DNA from: an uncultured Prevotellaceae bacterium
GTDB taxonomy: Bacteria; Bacteroidota; Bacteroidia; Bacteroidales; Bacteroidaceae
DNA length: 58,685 bases
NCBI GenBank assembly: GCA_900318685.1
Contig: ONLL01000042.1
Coordinates: forward strand, 1 to 58,685
Direction: 5' to 3'
This document shows, in pieces, positions 38,675 through 48,800 of the stretch. Below the pieces are notes generated by a model, which worked only from the letters and a program-made list of their open reading frames with translations, was not told where the DNA came from and made no database searches. The position numbers were made by a program, and so were the translations under genes. Numbering within the stretch: the stretch's first letter is position 1; each line of letters starts with the position of its first letter.

Positions 38675-41600
38675 CTGATGTGTTTTTCTCCGTTCTTGAT
38701 ATATAATCCTTTTCTTGGCTCTGCAGCAAGACGTCGTCCCTGCAGGTCTGTATAAATGCCATCGGCTGCTGATACGGTCTGCCGTGTGATGCCCGAAGGC
38801 CCCTTGACAGGTATCATCTCATAAGGGAAATCCGTAGGAGCCGCCTGCTGCTGGATAAGGAAGGAGCCGTCGGCATCCACGGTCCAGTACTTAGCAGACG
38901 TCCCCGTTCCTGTGTGCAGTGCATAGCGATCCAATCCCTTTGCCCTGTCCAGCAAAAATGTCCTAATGGCCACAGATGCCGTTTTCCCTATGGTATTCAG
39001 GCTTGTACTGTCAGCCAACGTCGTGAATGAATGACGGGTACTGGTTGTCTCCACGCTCCACACCTGACGAGCATCAGGTTGCTGAGTGTCACCTGGCTGG
39101 AACGTAACCGGCTGCATATCGCCATTTGCCGTCATGAAGGTATTCGAGGCCACATGTTTCATCATATAGAGTCCCTGAGGCAGGATGGCGCTATCTGTAT
39201 CCTTGATAAACACCTCAAAGCTGACTGTCTCCGTCCTGCCAGCAAAGCCCACCTGCACAGTATAGATGCCTGAGCTCTCGACGGAAGGAATGGTTAGCGT
39301 TGACTTCGTTGAACCGTCACTCCACAGATAGCTCACCTCGCCCACAGTCCTAGGCACGTAAAGCTGTAGCGTCACCTTATCGCCAGCGGCTGCCACAAGC
39401 ATTGTCTGATCTTCCATCAGTGAGCCATTGCGAGTGATGCGAGGCTGCATATATTTCAGATGAATATGGTAATTGATCGGTTGCTTTCGTCCGCCCTGAC
39501 TGACAACATAAGCCCTGACGACTCGTTCTGAAGCCACTGCTCCCAGGGTCAGACGGCTGCCTGTGGAACCATCGTCCCACCTCACCTCAGGATACCACCC
39601 TGCTGCATCGGAAGCAGTCAGCGTCACCTTCTCACCATAGAACACGGTAGCTACTGTATCGCCCACCCAAGTATCACCCACATAGATGCCTGACAGGACG
39701 GGGCTGGGCGTACAGTCGCCCTCAACAGCAAGGGTAAAGGCTTGCTGGCTCTGTATACCGTTGGCATTGGTGTAAGTAGCCCGATAGACGTAGCTATGGT
39801 CAGTCATGACGGTAATGTCTTTCGTCGTCTGCCCAGTATTCCATTGCCATTGTCCAGTGTCCTCCTCGCCTTCAGGCAGCTGAGGCATCAGCTTCACCTG
39901 CTTTCCTGCCGGCAGGCATTGCGTGCTCTGCACCACATACGTATTGCGCAGTCCGCCCAGCTCATTATGTTCCAGCACCTTACCATCATACTCCATCCTG
40001 GGAGTCAGCAGTGTCGGACGCTTTTCTTCAGGACAGAGCTGCTCGTCGCGGGTGTTCATCAGCACCGAGTAGCCCAGATGGTCGTAGGAGCCACTGGTCC
40101 CTCCCATACCACCTGCATCGATGCCCATCTGCTGATAGGCTTTTTCTGCAAAGGGCATCTTTACGCCTTTCACACCCTCATAGTGTCCGATGACCGTTCC
40201 CCAGTAATTACGAATCTGCTGTCCAGTGGCATAGGAAGTCTGCAACCAGGCACGACTGTCCCACCAAGCAATGCCCTTGTCGGCATAGTGATAGTTTGTC
40301 CAGGGCAATCCACTTGCTCCCTGCATACAGGCAGCCACATATTCAATGCCAGCAGCCATACGGTTGTCCATATATGAGAAAAGATCATCGCCCTGATTCC
40401 ACGCCATGTGACAGATATCTACAGCCAATCCCAATGCCATTGCAGCATGCCCGACATCGCGCCCGGATTCTTGCATCTGTCCGACTTTGCCATACGCTCC
40501 GGTCTCACCTTCCCACTCTGCCGTGGTCACTACCAGGTTGCCTATAAACTCAGTGAGCCCGTCATTCAGTATCGGGTTGGCTGTACGGGGATCTCTGAAC
40601 GTACCCACCTGATCATACTTCATGAACGACATGCCTTGATTGTAGATGAAAACATCGTCGCAAAGGACGCCAATTGTCATGAGCGACAGCACATTGCACA
40701 ATGGCCAGTTACTCCAGTAATGACCTGGGCAGTCACCCCAGCCACCAGGATTGTCCCAAGTGCCGTTGCGTCCACGCAGGAAGTTGATGTTGCCCGGATA
40801 CCACACTGTGAGCATCCAGTGCTTGAACTCCTCAAAGTCCTCCCTGGACCAGCCGTCATAGTCGCGCATCAACTCAGCAGCCTGAGCAAACTCATAGCCA
40901 TAGAGGCCAGCAGCCAGCGCCCAGTTGCTGTCGCCGCTGACCAGCTTGCAAGTACGCGCCCAGGCCATCAGGATACGCACTGCTGCGTCAGCATTGGCCT
41001 TTGTTCCTTCAATCTTCCAACGCAAGGCATTCTGGTAGGCCATCGTAGCACCACGTGCAGCATTGATATAGTTCTCGCCCGAGCCCCCGCCACGTACGAT
41101 GGTCTCCACAGGCCATGTCTGAACGTTTGCCTGAGCATACTCTGCATTTTTCAGTCGCTGATAGGCCTCTTTCACCTTTGCATTGCCCACAGCCAGCTGT
41201 TGCCGGATGCGCTCGAAGTCAGCTTCAGTATGCAATCCGCCAGGATGGATGAAGCCACGGTTGGTGTCATATATACCAACATCATAGCCCATATCAAAGA
41301 CAAAGTTCTTTGACTTCTTAAACGATGTGACGGCAGCCCTGAGGTCAGTGGTATACTGGTCGTAGACATCCTGGTTGCAATCCTGCTGACTGATGGCACG
41401 ACAGACAACAACCATGTCGCTCAACATTGTCACTGCTGCTTCAGGATAGTCAGTCGTATTAGAAAGCAGTGATTCTGCCTCGCGGATGGCACTGAGCAGA
41501 TTGGCATTGTTGCCGCCTCCGCCATTGGCGTAGGCTTCGTCCAGGTTGGTTGTCTCAGCTGCAAGCTGCGCCAACAGCTCATCACTGATGGCAACATCAT

Positions 41601-42282
41601 ACAGTCGGAAGTCAGCCACGAGCGTCTGTTTAAGGTAGCTGTCGCCAGAGAACGGCGGACGTCCTATCCAGTTGTAGGCCGGTGCTGCCGTAAAGGCGTT
41701 CTTCAGCAGGGGCATGTTCGTCGCCTGCTTCGCGCGCGTACCATTAACATATAGTTCACCTTTCTGCCCCGTCTGCCTATAAAGCATATGCATCCACTGG
41801 CCCTTACTGCTCTCTGAGCCTACCTCAAGACCAACCTCACTACCCCACCCTCCTGTCGAGGTGGCCATACGCTGGGCATTCAGGCGGTAGGCGGCATAAG
41901 GTGCAGAGGTCTGCGTGTTGGCAGCCGACTGCGAGAAGCACCAGAGGAAATGGCCAGCCCCCGACAGTGAAGCGGCATCGTTCACCCTGTAATAGACTGA
42001 GACGGTGAAGTCCTCCAGCGAGCGCACCACCTGTCCTGCTTGTGCCGTCATATCCAGATAGCCTGTATTATTGCCCAGATCAAGCACGTTGTAAGCTCCC
42101 ATCTTCATCACCTTAGCCACGCCGACAGTCTTAGCCGTGATGCCTGAGGCATTGTCTTTCACTTGTGTGCCTGACACGTCGCTGAAGTCAAAATGAAGTT
42201 TCAGCCTCTCGTTCTGTGCAAAAGCTGTACCAGACATCGCGATGATCGACAGCGCCACCATCAGTAGTACATATTTCCTCAT
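38671..42282 (-). CDS. Large secreted polysaccharide lyase-like protein, type IX cargo
   Basis: 1203 residues, signal peptide MRKYVLLMVALSIIAMSGTAFA. Residues about 25-245: LamG/concanavalin-like fold (LKLHFDFSDVSGTQVKDNAS, ending KQTLVADFRLYDVAISDELL). About 255-335: small helical bundle. About 340-790: Alginate_lyase-type toroid (NWALAAGLYGYEFAQAAELM, WGDCPGHYWSNW, QMQESGRDVGHAAMALGLAV). Then three Ig-like beta-sandwich repeats (GIYVGDTWVGDTVATVFYG and similar) and a final beta-trefoil-like segment. The C-terminus YTDLQGRRLAAEPRKGLYI plus KNGEKHIR is a type IX sorting tail. Its promoter region is filled by array C. Acts at the cell surface on an acidic polysaccharide; the exact PL family is not certain. 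Confidence 0.78.
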   Translation of the reverse strand: MRKYVLLMVALSIIAMSGTAFAQNERLKLHFDFSDVSGTQVKDNASGITAKTVGVAKVMKMGAYNVLDLGNNTGYLDMTAQAGQVVRSLEDFTVSVYYRVNDAASLSGAGHFLWCFSQSAANTQTSAPYAAYRLNAQRMATSTGGWGSEVGLEVGSESSKGQWMHMLYRQTGQKGELYVNGTRAKQATNMPLLKNAFTAAPAYNWIGRPPFSGDSYLKQTLVADFRLYDVAISDELLAQLAAETTNLDEAYANGGGGNNANLLSAIREAESLLSNTTDYPEAAVTMLSDMVVVCRAISQQDCNQDVYDQYTTDLRAAVTSFKKSKNFVFDMGYDVGIYDTNRGFIHPGGLHTEADFERIRQQLAVGNAKVKEAYQRLKNAEYAQANVQTWPVETIVRGGGSGENYINAARGATMAYQNALRWKIEGTKANADAAVRILMAWARTCKLVSGDSNWALAAGLYGYEFAQAAELMRDYDGWSREDFEEFKHWMLTVWYPGNINFLRGRNGTWDNPGGWGDCPGHYWSNWPLCNVLSLMTIGVLCDDVFIYNQGMSFMKYDQVGTFRDPRTANPILNDGLTEFIGNLVVTTAEWEGETGAYGKVGQMQESGRDVGHAAMALGLAVDICHMAWNQGDDLFSYMDNRMAAGIEYVAACMQGASGLPWTNYHYADKGIAWWDSRAWLQTSYATGQQIRNYWGTVIGHYEGVKGVKMPFAEKAYQQMGIDAGGMGGTSGSYDHLGYSVLMNTRDEQLCPEEKRPTLLTPRMEYDGKVLEHNELGGLRNTYVVQSTQCLPAGKQVKLMPQLPEGEEDTGQWQWNTGQTTKDITVMTDHSYVYRATYTNANGIQSQQAFTLAVEGDCTPSPVLSGIYVGDTWVGDTVATVFYGEKVTLTASDAAGWYPEVRWDDGSTGSRLTLGAVASERVVRAYVVSQGGRKQPINYHIHLKYMQPRITRNGSLMEDQTMLVAAAGDKVTLQLYVPRTVGEVSYLWSDGSTKSTLTIPSVESSGIYTVQVGFAGRTETVSFEVFIKDTDSAILPQGLYMMKHVASNTFMTANGDMQPVTFQPGDTQQPDARQVWSVETTSTRHSFTTLADSTSLNTIGKTASVAIRTFLLDRAKGLDRYALHTGTGTSAKYWTVDADGSFLIQQQAAPTDFPYEMIPVKGPSGITRQTVSAADGIYTDLQGRRLAAEPRKGLYIKNGEKHIR

Positions 42283-42297
42283 TATTTAGTTGTCGTA

Positions 42298-42420
42298 AGT
42301 TATATAGTTAGTAATAGCAAGTAATATAGTTAGCGATAGAAAGTAATATAGTTAGCGATAGTAAGTAATATAGTTAGCGATAGAAAGTAATATAGTTAGT
42401 TGTGATAAGTAATATAGTTA
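42298..42420. repeat. Array C: AT-rich tandem repeats with a 22-bp period
   Basis: Units start at 42298, 42320, 42342, 42364, 42386 and 42408 (partial). Each begins AGTAATATAGTTAG and ends with GATAGAA or a close variant; the units from 42320 and 42364 are identical. The array sits directly upstream of the large lyase gene and 48 bp from the end of the HerA-like gene. Confidence 0.95.
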
Positions 42421-42448
42421 CTCCCCTCCTTATTATTGGGGAGGGGAG
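42421..42448. repeat. GC-rich palindrome next to array C
   Basis: CTCCCCTCC, an AT-rich loop, and GGGGAGGGGAG pair to form a hairpin. The arms resemble those of the inverted-repeat elements elsewhere in the window. It may also act as terminator of the HerA-like gene, although no U-run follows. Confidence 0.55.
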
Positions 42449-42468
42449 TATCACTAGCGTTCGGCCAG

Positions 42469-44037
42469 CTATTTCAGGTTACCCAGGATGTCGCGGGTGA
42501 GTTCACGGGTAGCAGCACGGGTAGCGGCTGAGGTGGCATTCTTCACCACGCGCCCTGTGGCCGAGGTCTTGCTCTTGGTCTTCTTGCCTGTGATCTTATC
42601 GCTGACAATGGTGCCCAGGATGGTGGCAAATGTTCCAGTGACAGCAGTGATAATGGCTTTGAGGATCTTGCTGAAGATGCCGGGCTTGCTCTTGCCCTTC
42701 GCCTTCGACGATTTCTTCTCTTCCTCCTCGGCCTCGGCAATGGCGGCCTCCTCCTCGTTCTCCTTCATCAGCAGCTCGTAGGCACTCTCACGGTCTACCA
42801 TCTCGTCGTACTTGCCATAGATGCGGCTCTGCTTGATGATGTCAAGGCGCTGCCCCTCAGTGACGGCTCCTATCTGGCTCAGCGGGAAGAGTATCTTCGC
42901 CCGCTGGACAATGCTGGGAGCACCCTTCACATCGAGGAAGCTGACGAGCGCCTCGCCTGTCTCCAGCTGCATGATAGCCTCATCAGTCTTGAAGTTGGGA
43001 TTAGCACGGAAGGTGTCGGCAGCAGTCTTCACTGCCTTCTGATCCTTCGGTGTATATGCCCTGAGGGCATGCTGCACGCGGTTGCCTAGCTGTCCGAGGA
43101 TAACCTCAGGAATATCGCTGGGGCTCTGAGTGATGAAGTAGATGCCCACGCCCTTCGAACGGATGAGACGTATCACCTGCTCGATCTTGTCGAGCAGCGC
43201 CTTGCTGGTGTCAGTAAAGAGCATGTGCGCCTCGTCGAAGAAGAACACCAGTTTGGGCAGCTCCAGGTCGCCCACCTCAGGCAGCTTAGAATAGAGCTCG
43301 GAGAGCAGCCAGAGCAGGAAGGTGGAGTATAGTTTGGGCTGCATCATCAGCTTGTCGGCAGCCAGCACGTTCATCACGCCCTTGCCGCCCTCGGTCTGCA
43401 TCAAGTCGTAGATATCGAACGACGGCTCACCGAAGAACTGGTTGGCACCCTGGGCCTCTAGCTGCAACAGTGCGCGCTGGATGGCTCCTACGGTCTGGGC
43501 CGATATATTTCCATACTTCGAAGTGTACTCCCTGGAATGCTGCGACACATAGTCGAGCATCGACCGCAGGTCCTTCAGGTCGAGAATGAGCAGGCCCCTG
43601 TCGTCGGCAATGCGGAACACGATGTTCAGCACGCCGTCCTGTGTATCGTTGAGTTGCAACAGTCGCGACAACAGCTGAGGCCCCATCTGACTGATGGTGG
43701 CACGCATGGGATGTCCCTGCTCTCCATATACGTCGAAGAACCTCACAGGGCATGCCTGGAACTCAGGATTCTCAATCTCGAACTCCGGCAGACGTTTCTC
43801 GATGAAGCCGCTCATCTTGCCCACCTGCGAGATGCCGCTCAGGTCGCCCTTCATGTCAGCCATGAAACAGGGCACTCCTGCCTGGCAGAACGACTCAGCC
43901 ATCACCTGCAGCGTGACGGTCTTTCCCGTACCCGTGGCTCCCGCTATCAGTCCGTGGCGGTTGGCCATCTTTCCAACGATACTCAGTGCGCCCTCAGCGC
44001 AGTGGGCGATGTACAGCCCGTGTTCCTTGTCATACAT
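42469..44037 (-). CDS. HerA-like/DUF853 ATPase (YjgR family)
   Basis: About 522 residues. Walker [21 protein letters not shown] near residue 30, Walker [17 protein letters not shown], and the family segments [20 protein letters not shown] and [20 protein letters not shown]. The C-terminal 90 residues are charged ([17 protein letters not shown]) with a hydrophobic stretch ([20 protein letters not shown]) and Ala/Thr/Arg-rich end. DUF853 proteins are widespread and of unknown role; they resemble FtsK/HerA motors but nothing here shows a conjugative or defence context. The start at 44037 ([13 protein letters not shown]) is preferred over 44091 because it matches the family beginning. Confidence 0.85.
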   Translation of the reverse strand: MYDKEHGLYIAHCAEGALSIVGKMANRHGLIAGATGTGKTVTLQVMAESFCQAGVPCFMADMKGDLSGISQVGKMSGFIEKRLPEFEIENPEFQACPVRFFDVYGEQGHPMRATISQMGPQLLSRLLQLNDTQDGVLNIVFRIADDRGLLILDLKDLRSMLDYVSQHSREYTSKYGNISAQTVGAIQRALLQLEAQGANQFFGEPSFDIYDLMQTEGGKGVMNVLAADKLMMQPKLYSTFLLWLLSELYSKLPEVGDLELPKLVFFFDEAHMLFTDTSKALLDKIEQVIRLIRSKGVGIYFITQSPSDIPEVILGQLGNRVQHALRAYTPKDQKAVKTAADTFRANPNFKTDEAIMQLETGEALVSFLDVKGAPSIVQRAKILFPLSQIGAVTEGQRLDIIKQSRIYGKYDEMVDRESAYELLMKENEEEAAIAEAEEEEKKSSKAKGKSKPGIFSKILKAIITAVTGTFATILGTIVSDKITGKKTKSKTSATGRVVKNATSAATRAATRELTRDILGNLK

Positions 44038-44215
44038 AGTCTTCGAGTTTAATAATTTATGCAAAGTTAACAAAAGAATATCAATTAGCAATCATCATGC
44101 GCAAACTTATAATAATCTTTAACTATCACGCGCATGAAGAGCCATAGCCAGAGGTCTGAGAGCATGTTTTTTCAGCAAGTGATGATATTTTTTTCATTTT
44201 TCGTGTAGTTTTTCG

Positions 44216-44223
44216 TATCTTTG
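44216..44223 (+). promoter_or_regulatory. -7 box of the ECF sigma factor gene
   Basis: TATCTTTG, a full TAnnTTTG match, 42 bp before the ATG at 44265. The -33 region is T-rich without a clear TTG. Confidence 0.6.
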
Positions 44224-44264
44224 CAGCGTCTAATGGGCAAAAACGATTCAAAACAGAAGAGACA

Positions 44265-44747
44265 ATGAATGTATTGGAAAGACAGTTTGCGCAAACCGTA
44301 GCAGAGCACAAGAGCACCATCTACACCGTGTGCTACATGTTCTCGCAGGATGCCGACGAGGTGAACGACCTGTTCCAGGAGGTACTAGTCAATCTTTGGA
44401 AAGGCTTCGAGAGTTTCGAGCATCGCAGTGACATCAAGACGTGGATCTACCGCGTAGCCCTCAACACCTGTATCTCGCTCGACAGGAAGAAAAAGAAACG
44501 CTCGGCAGAAGTCCGGCTCACAATGGACATCAACCTCTTTGAAGACCGCGATGAAGACACGCGTCAAGTGGACATGCTCCACAAGCGCATCTCCAAGTTG
44601 CAACCCTTCGACCGTGCAATTGTCCTGCTCTGGCTCGAGAACCTGTCGTACGACGAGATCGGACAGATAGTCGGCATCACTGCCAAGAATGTCAGCGTCC
44701 GTCTGTTTAGAATCCGTGAACAGTTAAAACAAATGTCAAACAATTAA
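44265..44747 (+). CDS. ECF-type RNA polymerase sigma factor
   Basis: 160 residues. Region 2: YTVCYMFSQDADEVNDLFQE, VLVNLWKGFESFEHRSDIKT, WIYRVALNTCISLDRKKKK. Region 4: LQPFDRAIVLLWLENLSYDE, IGQIVGITAKNVSVRLFRIR. No region 1 or 3, so group 4. The membrane protein gene starting 14 bp downstream is its likely partner. The promoter is of the housekeeping type; I see no second autoregulatory copy. Confidence 0.9.
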   Translation: MNVLERQFAQTVAEHKSTIYTVCYMFSQDADEVNDLFQEVLVNLWKGFESFEHRSDIKTWIYRVALNTCISLDRKKKKRSAEVRLTMDINLFEDRDEDTRQVDMLHKRISKLQPFDRAIVLLWLENLSYDEIGQIVGITAKNVSVRLFRIREQLKQMSNN

Positions 44748-44761
44748 AAACCACACCCATT

Positions 44762-45346
44762 ATGGATACTCAATTAGAAGAAATGCGCCAGCAGATGCAG
44801 ACGCTGAAGAATAAACTCGAGAAGCAGGAGATAGTCAACGACCACATGATTCGCCACTCGATGAAAAAGACCGCGGGCAACATCAGCCGCAGATACTACT
44901 TCATCATGGTCCTCTGCCTGCTCATGATCCCCTACAGCTACTGGGCATTCGTGATGCTCTCTGGTTACTCCATCGCTTTCTGGATCTTCACATGTTTCGT
45001 CATGCTGACTTGTCTAGGTGCTACCTATTACAACAGCAGGAACCTGAGTGACTCGAACATGATGACGAATAATCTCGTCGATGTACGCCGGCGGATGGCC
45101 CGCGCCAAGAAGTTCGATGCCGACTGGCTCTTCTTCGGCATCCCCGTCATCATCATCTTCCTGGGCTGGTTTATGTACGAGACCTATCAGCTGCATGATG
45201 GCGACCTAGCCAACGGACTCTTCTGGGGCGGATGCATCGGAGGCATCCTTGGAGCCATCGGCGGCTTAAGTCTGCACTTCAAGACCCAGCGCCAGTATCA
45301 GGAAATCATCGACCAGATAGAGGATCTCACTGCTGAGGATGCGTAA
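44762..45346 (+). CDS. Four-helix membrane protein, likely partner of the sigma factor
   Basis: 194 residues. N-terminal coiled-coil (LEEMRQQMQTLKNKLEKQEI), then membrane segments about 46-66 (FIMVLCLLMIPYSYWAFVML), 70-92 (AFWIFTCFVMLTCLGATYY), 122-141 (FFGIPVIIIFLGWFMY) and 152-172 (FWGGCIGGILGAIGGLSL), and a short C-terminal tail. No zinc-binding anti-sigma motif is visible. Its place right after a sigma gene suggests it controls that sigma factor from the membrane. Similar pairs occur in other Bacteroidales. Confidence 0.7.
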   Translation: MDTQLEEMRQQMQTLKNKLEKQEIVNDHMIRHSMKKTAGNISRRYYFIMVLCLLMIPYSYWAFVMLSGYSIAFWIFTCFVMLTCLGATYYNSRNLSDSNMMTNNLVDVRRRMARAKKFDADWLFFGIPVIIIFLGWFMYETYQLHDGDLANGLFWGGCIGGILGAIGGLSLHFKTQRQYQEIIDQIEDLTAEDA

Positions 45347-45372
45347 GGCCTAGTCTTAAATTCTCTAAAATC

Positions 45373-45406
45373 ATCCCATGCATCAAGCGATGTATGGGAT
45401 TTTTTT
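45373..45406 (+). terminator. Intrinsic terminator of the sigma factor operon
   Basis: ATCCCATGCATC-AAGC-GATGTATGGGAT forms a 12-bp stem with one G-U pair, followed by TTTTTT. It lies 26 bp after the stop codon of the membrane protein gene. Confidence 0.8.
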
Positions 45407-45456
45407 CGTAACTTCGCATTTCGAAAACATATTCACATGAATGAAAGGACAAAGGC

Positions 45457-45786
45457 ATGAAAAAGGAAGAGAGAATAACCCAAACGGAGCAGGAAGAGAG
45501 GATTGCACAAATGGAGCTGCTCATGGAGCGCGCTTCGGAAGCAGTGATGCAGCTGTCGGCAGCACTCGATATCATGGAGGAAGCTCAGCCCGGCATCGCA
45601 GCACTCGATGACTATTACGGCAGCCAGACATGGCGGCAGGACTTTGACGACGATGCTTCTGGCCTGCTTCCTGCCAACCTCAAGCGCGGCGTGCTCTCAG
45701 AGGATGGCATCTGGAACCTCCTCAGCGACTATCGTGAGCTGATGGGCCGGCTCCAGCAAACGGCTGCTGAAGCACTAGGCAAATAA
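45457..45786 (+). CDS. DUF4298 family protein
   Basis: 109 residues, cytoplasmic. The family core RISEMEL-like segment appears as ERIAQMELLMERASEAVMQL, then LDDYYGSQTWRQDFDDDASG, PANLKRGVLSEDGIWNLLSD. DUF4298 is a small helical family of unknown function in Bacteroidetes and Firmicutes. A possible -7 box (TAACTTCG, 45409-45416) follows the preceding terminator directly. Convergent with the beta-helix gene, 25 bp between stop codons. Confidence 0.8.
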   Translation: MKKEERITQTEQEERIAQMELLMERASEAVMQLSAALDIMEEAQPGIAALDDYYGSQTWRQDFDDDASGLLPANLKRGVLSEDGIWNLLSDYRELMGRLQQTAAEALGK

Positions 45787-45811
45787 GCGGCTCTGCACTA
45801 ACAGCAGCCGA

Positions 45812-48800
45812 CTATCGGGTCTTGGCTGTGACGTTGACAGAGGTCCCTCCTGTAAGAGTGGCACCTGTGGTGTAGGCTCCCTCCCAAAGGCTGACGTCGG
45901 GATTCGAAATGGATGAACTGCCGTAGACGATGGTTGCATTGCTGCCACTCGACAGCTGCGGAGCACTCATCAGCACCTGAGCACTGCTAGTGGTATGGGG
46001 AATGCGGTAGGAGCAAATAACTGAGCCGCTGCTGCTTTTGAGGCTGAGATAAGTGCCTGATGTGAGACTCACGGAGGACAGCGTCACATAGGGCTGGCTG
46101 GCATTAGTAGGCTGTCCGCCGCTGCTTCCACCTCCTCCCTGTGAGCCACCTGTGCCGATGACTACACCGCCATTGAGCACAAATGCGGCATTATCGCAGT
46201 CGAAGCCTTCTTCAGGGCTATTAGCGCCTGAGGCAATGACCACGCCATTGTTGATGACAATGCCCGTGGTGCCGTCGTTGGAGTCGATGGCATCGTTGTT
46301 GGAGGCATGTGCCCACACGTTGCCGCCATCGAAGGTAATGGTAGAAGCTGCATTAATGGCATCATCGTAGGTGTCGCTCTCCAGTGTTCCACCATGAACG
46401 GTAATGGTCGACTTGCTCTCGAGTCCTTCTGCACCATTTGACTTTGTGCTCAGACGAATTGTGCCTCCATAGACATCTACTGGGCCCATGCACTTCACGG
46501 CCTTGCAACTGCCTACGAATCCCTCGTCCATCGGTCCGCCACCCCAGCCGCCGCCTGATGATTCAGTGGCCAAGTAGGAGCCAGTAGTGGCGACGGTCAG
46601 CGACGGGCCGCGCCCTGCTTCCGTGGCACTGCCTATGATGAGATGAGCACCTGAGGCACCGCTGACGTTGCTGTCGCCTACTTTGATGCCCTTTCCACCA
46701 CGTGCCGAGCTGTTGATGGTGATGGTGCCTCCCTGCAACAACATGTCGGCATCGCTCTTCAGTGCCTTGCTGCCTGCTCCCTCAGTATCGCCATTGCCGG
46801 AATAGGTGGCTCCGTCGCCGCTGAGCGTGATGTCGTAGGTGCCGCCGGTGATCGTGAGGGTGGCATCGGCAGAGATGCCATGCGATGCGCTGCCTGTAGC
46901 CACGATAGTCACCTCGCCGTCGGAGCCGGAATAGGCATTACACTTGATAGCAGTGGAATAGGTGGGATCGGCGCCAACAATCATGTAATCGCCAACAACC
47001 ATATCGCTGACAACGCCTCCACTGATAGTGACAGAGCCGTCGGCCTTGATGCCTTTACTCATTGTACCTGAGTGACTGAGTGTGATGGTGCCGCCCGTGA
47101 TGGTGATGTCGCCATCGCTCTTCAGGCAGAAGGCCTTGTAGGTTTCTCCCTCCTCAGTAGCCGATGATGCGCCGGCATAAGTGGAGGTAACATTATTAAT
47201 AGTATACGTGCGCGTAGAGCCACTTGCGGAGTAGCTGTTGGAAATGGCATAGAAGGCATCGCTCCCCGTAAGGCTCAGGCTAATGTTGGCCGAGCGGATG
47301 TTGTAAACCCTACCGCCACCACTAGTATAGTTGTCGCTCTGCAGATAATAAGTGCCCGTTGTAGCTGTGCCGAAATCGTAATAATAGAACGTAGTGGTTT
47401 GTCTGTTGACAGTGAAGCTCTGCTGCTGACTCAGCTGTGCCACAAGGGTATTCGAACTGTCATATAGATAGACGTTCTTCCACGCCGACTGCTGCCCGCC
47501 TGGCTGATAGCCACCGCTATTCGTGGTGGGCAGCGAGACGTATAGCCGATAGCTGCTGGCAGTGGATGATGAGGAGCCGGCAGTGCTAAGGTCGAGTGCG
47601 CCTCCGCCACCATCGGCAGTGATGTCGAGCATACCGCCCTCGATGTCGATACGTCCTGTAGCATTGAGGCCTCGTCCGCCATCGGCACTGCTGCTGACTG
47701 TGACAGTGCCGCCGCTAACGGTGATTTTGCCGTCGGCCTTAACGGCTGTCGAGTAGCTGGGATCATAGGTGACCGCCCCGTCGGCATCGGTAACCTGACT
47801 GACAAGGTATCCACCACTTTGAGTCACGCTGAGAGTGCCGTCGGTAACAAGGATATCTGCCTTCGACTTAAGCGCCTTGACATCGTTGCCCGTGCTTACA
47901 ATGGTGATGCTGCCACCGCCGATGGTCAGGAGTGAATCACTTTTCAATGCTGCCACGTCATCTCCTGCAAGTGTAATGTCGATGGTGCCGCCATTGACAA
48001 TGAGCTGTCCATCGAGTTCATCACCCAGAAGCTTCGCCTCGGCCTGGATGCCGTCGCCAGCAATGTCGCGCATGACAATCGTGCCGCCGTTCATCTTGAA
48101 GTACTGCTCAGCATGGATGCCGTCGCTCTGGGCACTTGCAATTGTGATGATGCCCGCCGACTTCTTCACCTCGATGTATTCTTTCGCGCTGATGGCATGC
48201 TTCACATTGCCAGTCACCGTGAGCGAGCCACCGCCGCTGATTTCCAAATGACCTTTGCAGAAGAGCGCCGCCTTGCCAGCTGTGCCGTCGGCAAGGGTAT
48301 TGACAGTGCCATCGGCGAGTTGCAGGCTGACACGCTTGCCATCCTCGATATCGATACAGCAGCCACGCTGATTGGTAAGCGAGAGGCCGTTCAGTATGAG
48401 AGCGGTCTTGAAACTGCCGTTATAAATAAACGATCCGTCAGTACAGCTTCCACTGAGCACTGTGACGTATTCCTCAGTAGCATTGGTATTGGTGACGGTC
48501 ACATCAGTACCATTGACCGCAACGGTGACGTATGGCATCCATGCCTCGGGCAGCTGATAGGAGGCTCCTTCATCAGTATATTTAATAATGAGCGCGTCGA
48601 CATCATCTTCAACTAGTTGTTTGGCTTCGCGCAGCCCCAGGATTATTTCTACCAGTGCCGTCACATCGCCATTATCGACAATGCCATTCTCATCGACATC
48701 AGCAAGACGACTGTCATATTGAATGTTGTCGTCGATGAGGTAACTAACCAATGTGGCAACATCGGCTGCCGAGATTTTTTCATCACCATTGACATCGCCA

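Noticed and set aside
42298-42420. Possible CRISPR array
   Set aside because: Units follow each other directly with no spacers, and no cas genes are nearby; the same holds for the other three 22-bp arrays.
42469-44037. HerA-like ATPase as part of a defence or conjugation system
   Set aside because: No nuclease, NurA, relaxase or other partner gene is adjacent, and the sequence matches the stand-alone DUF853 family.
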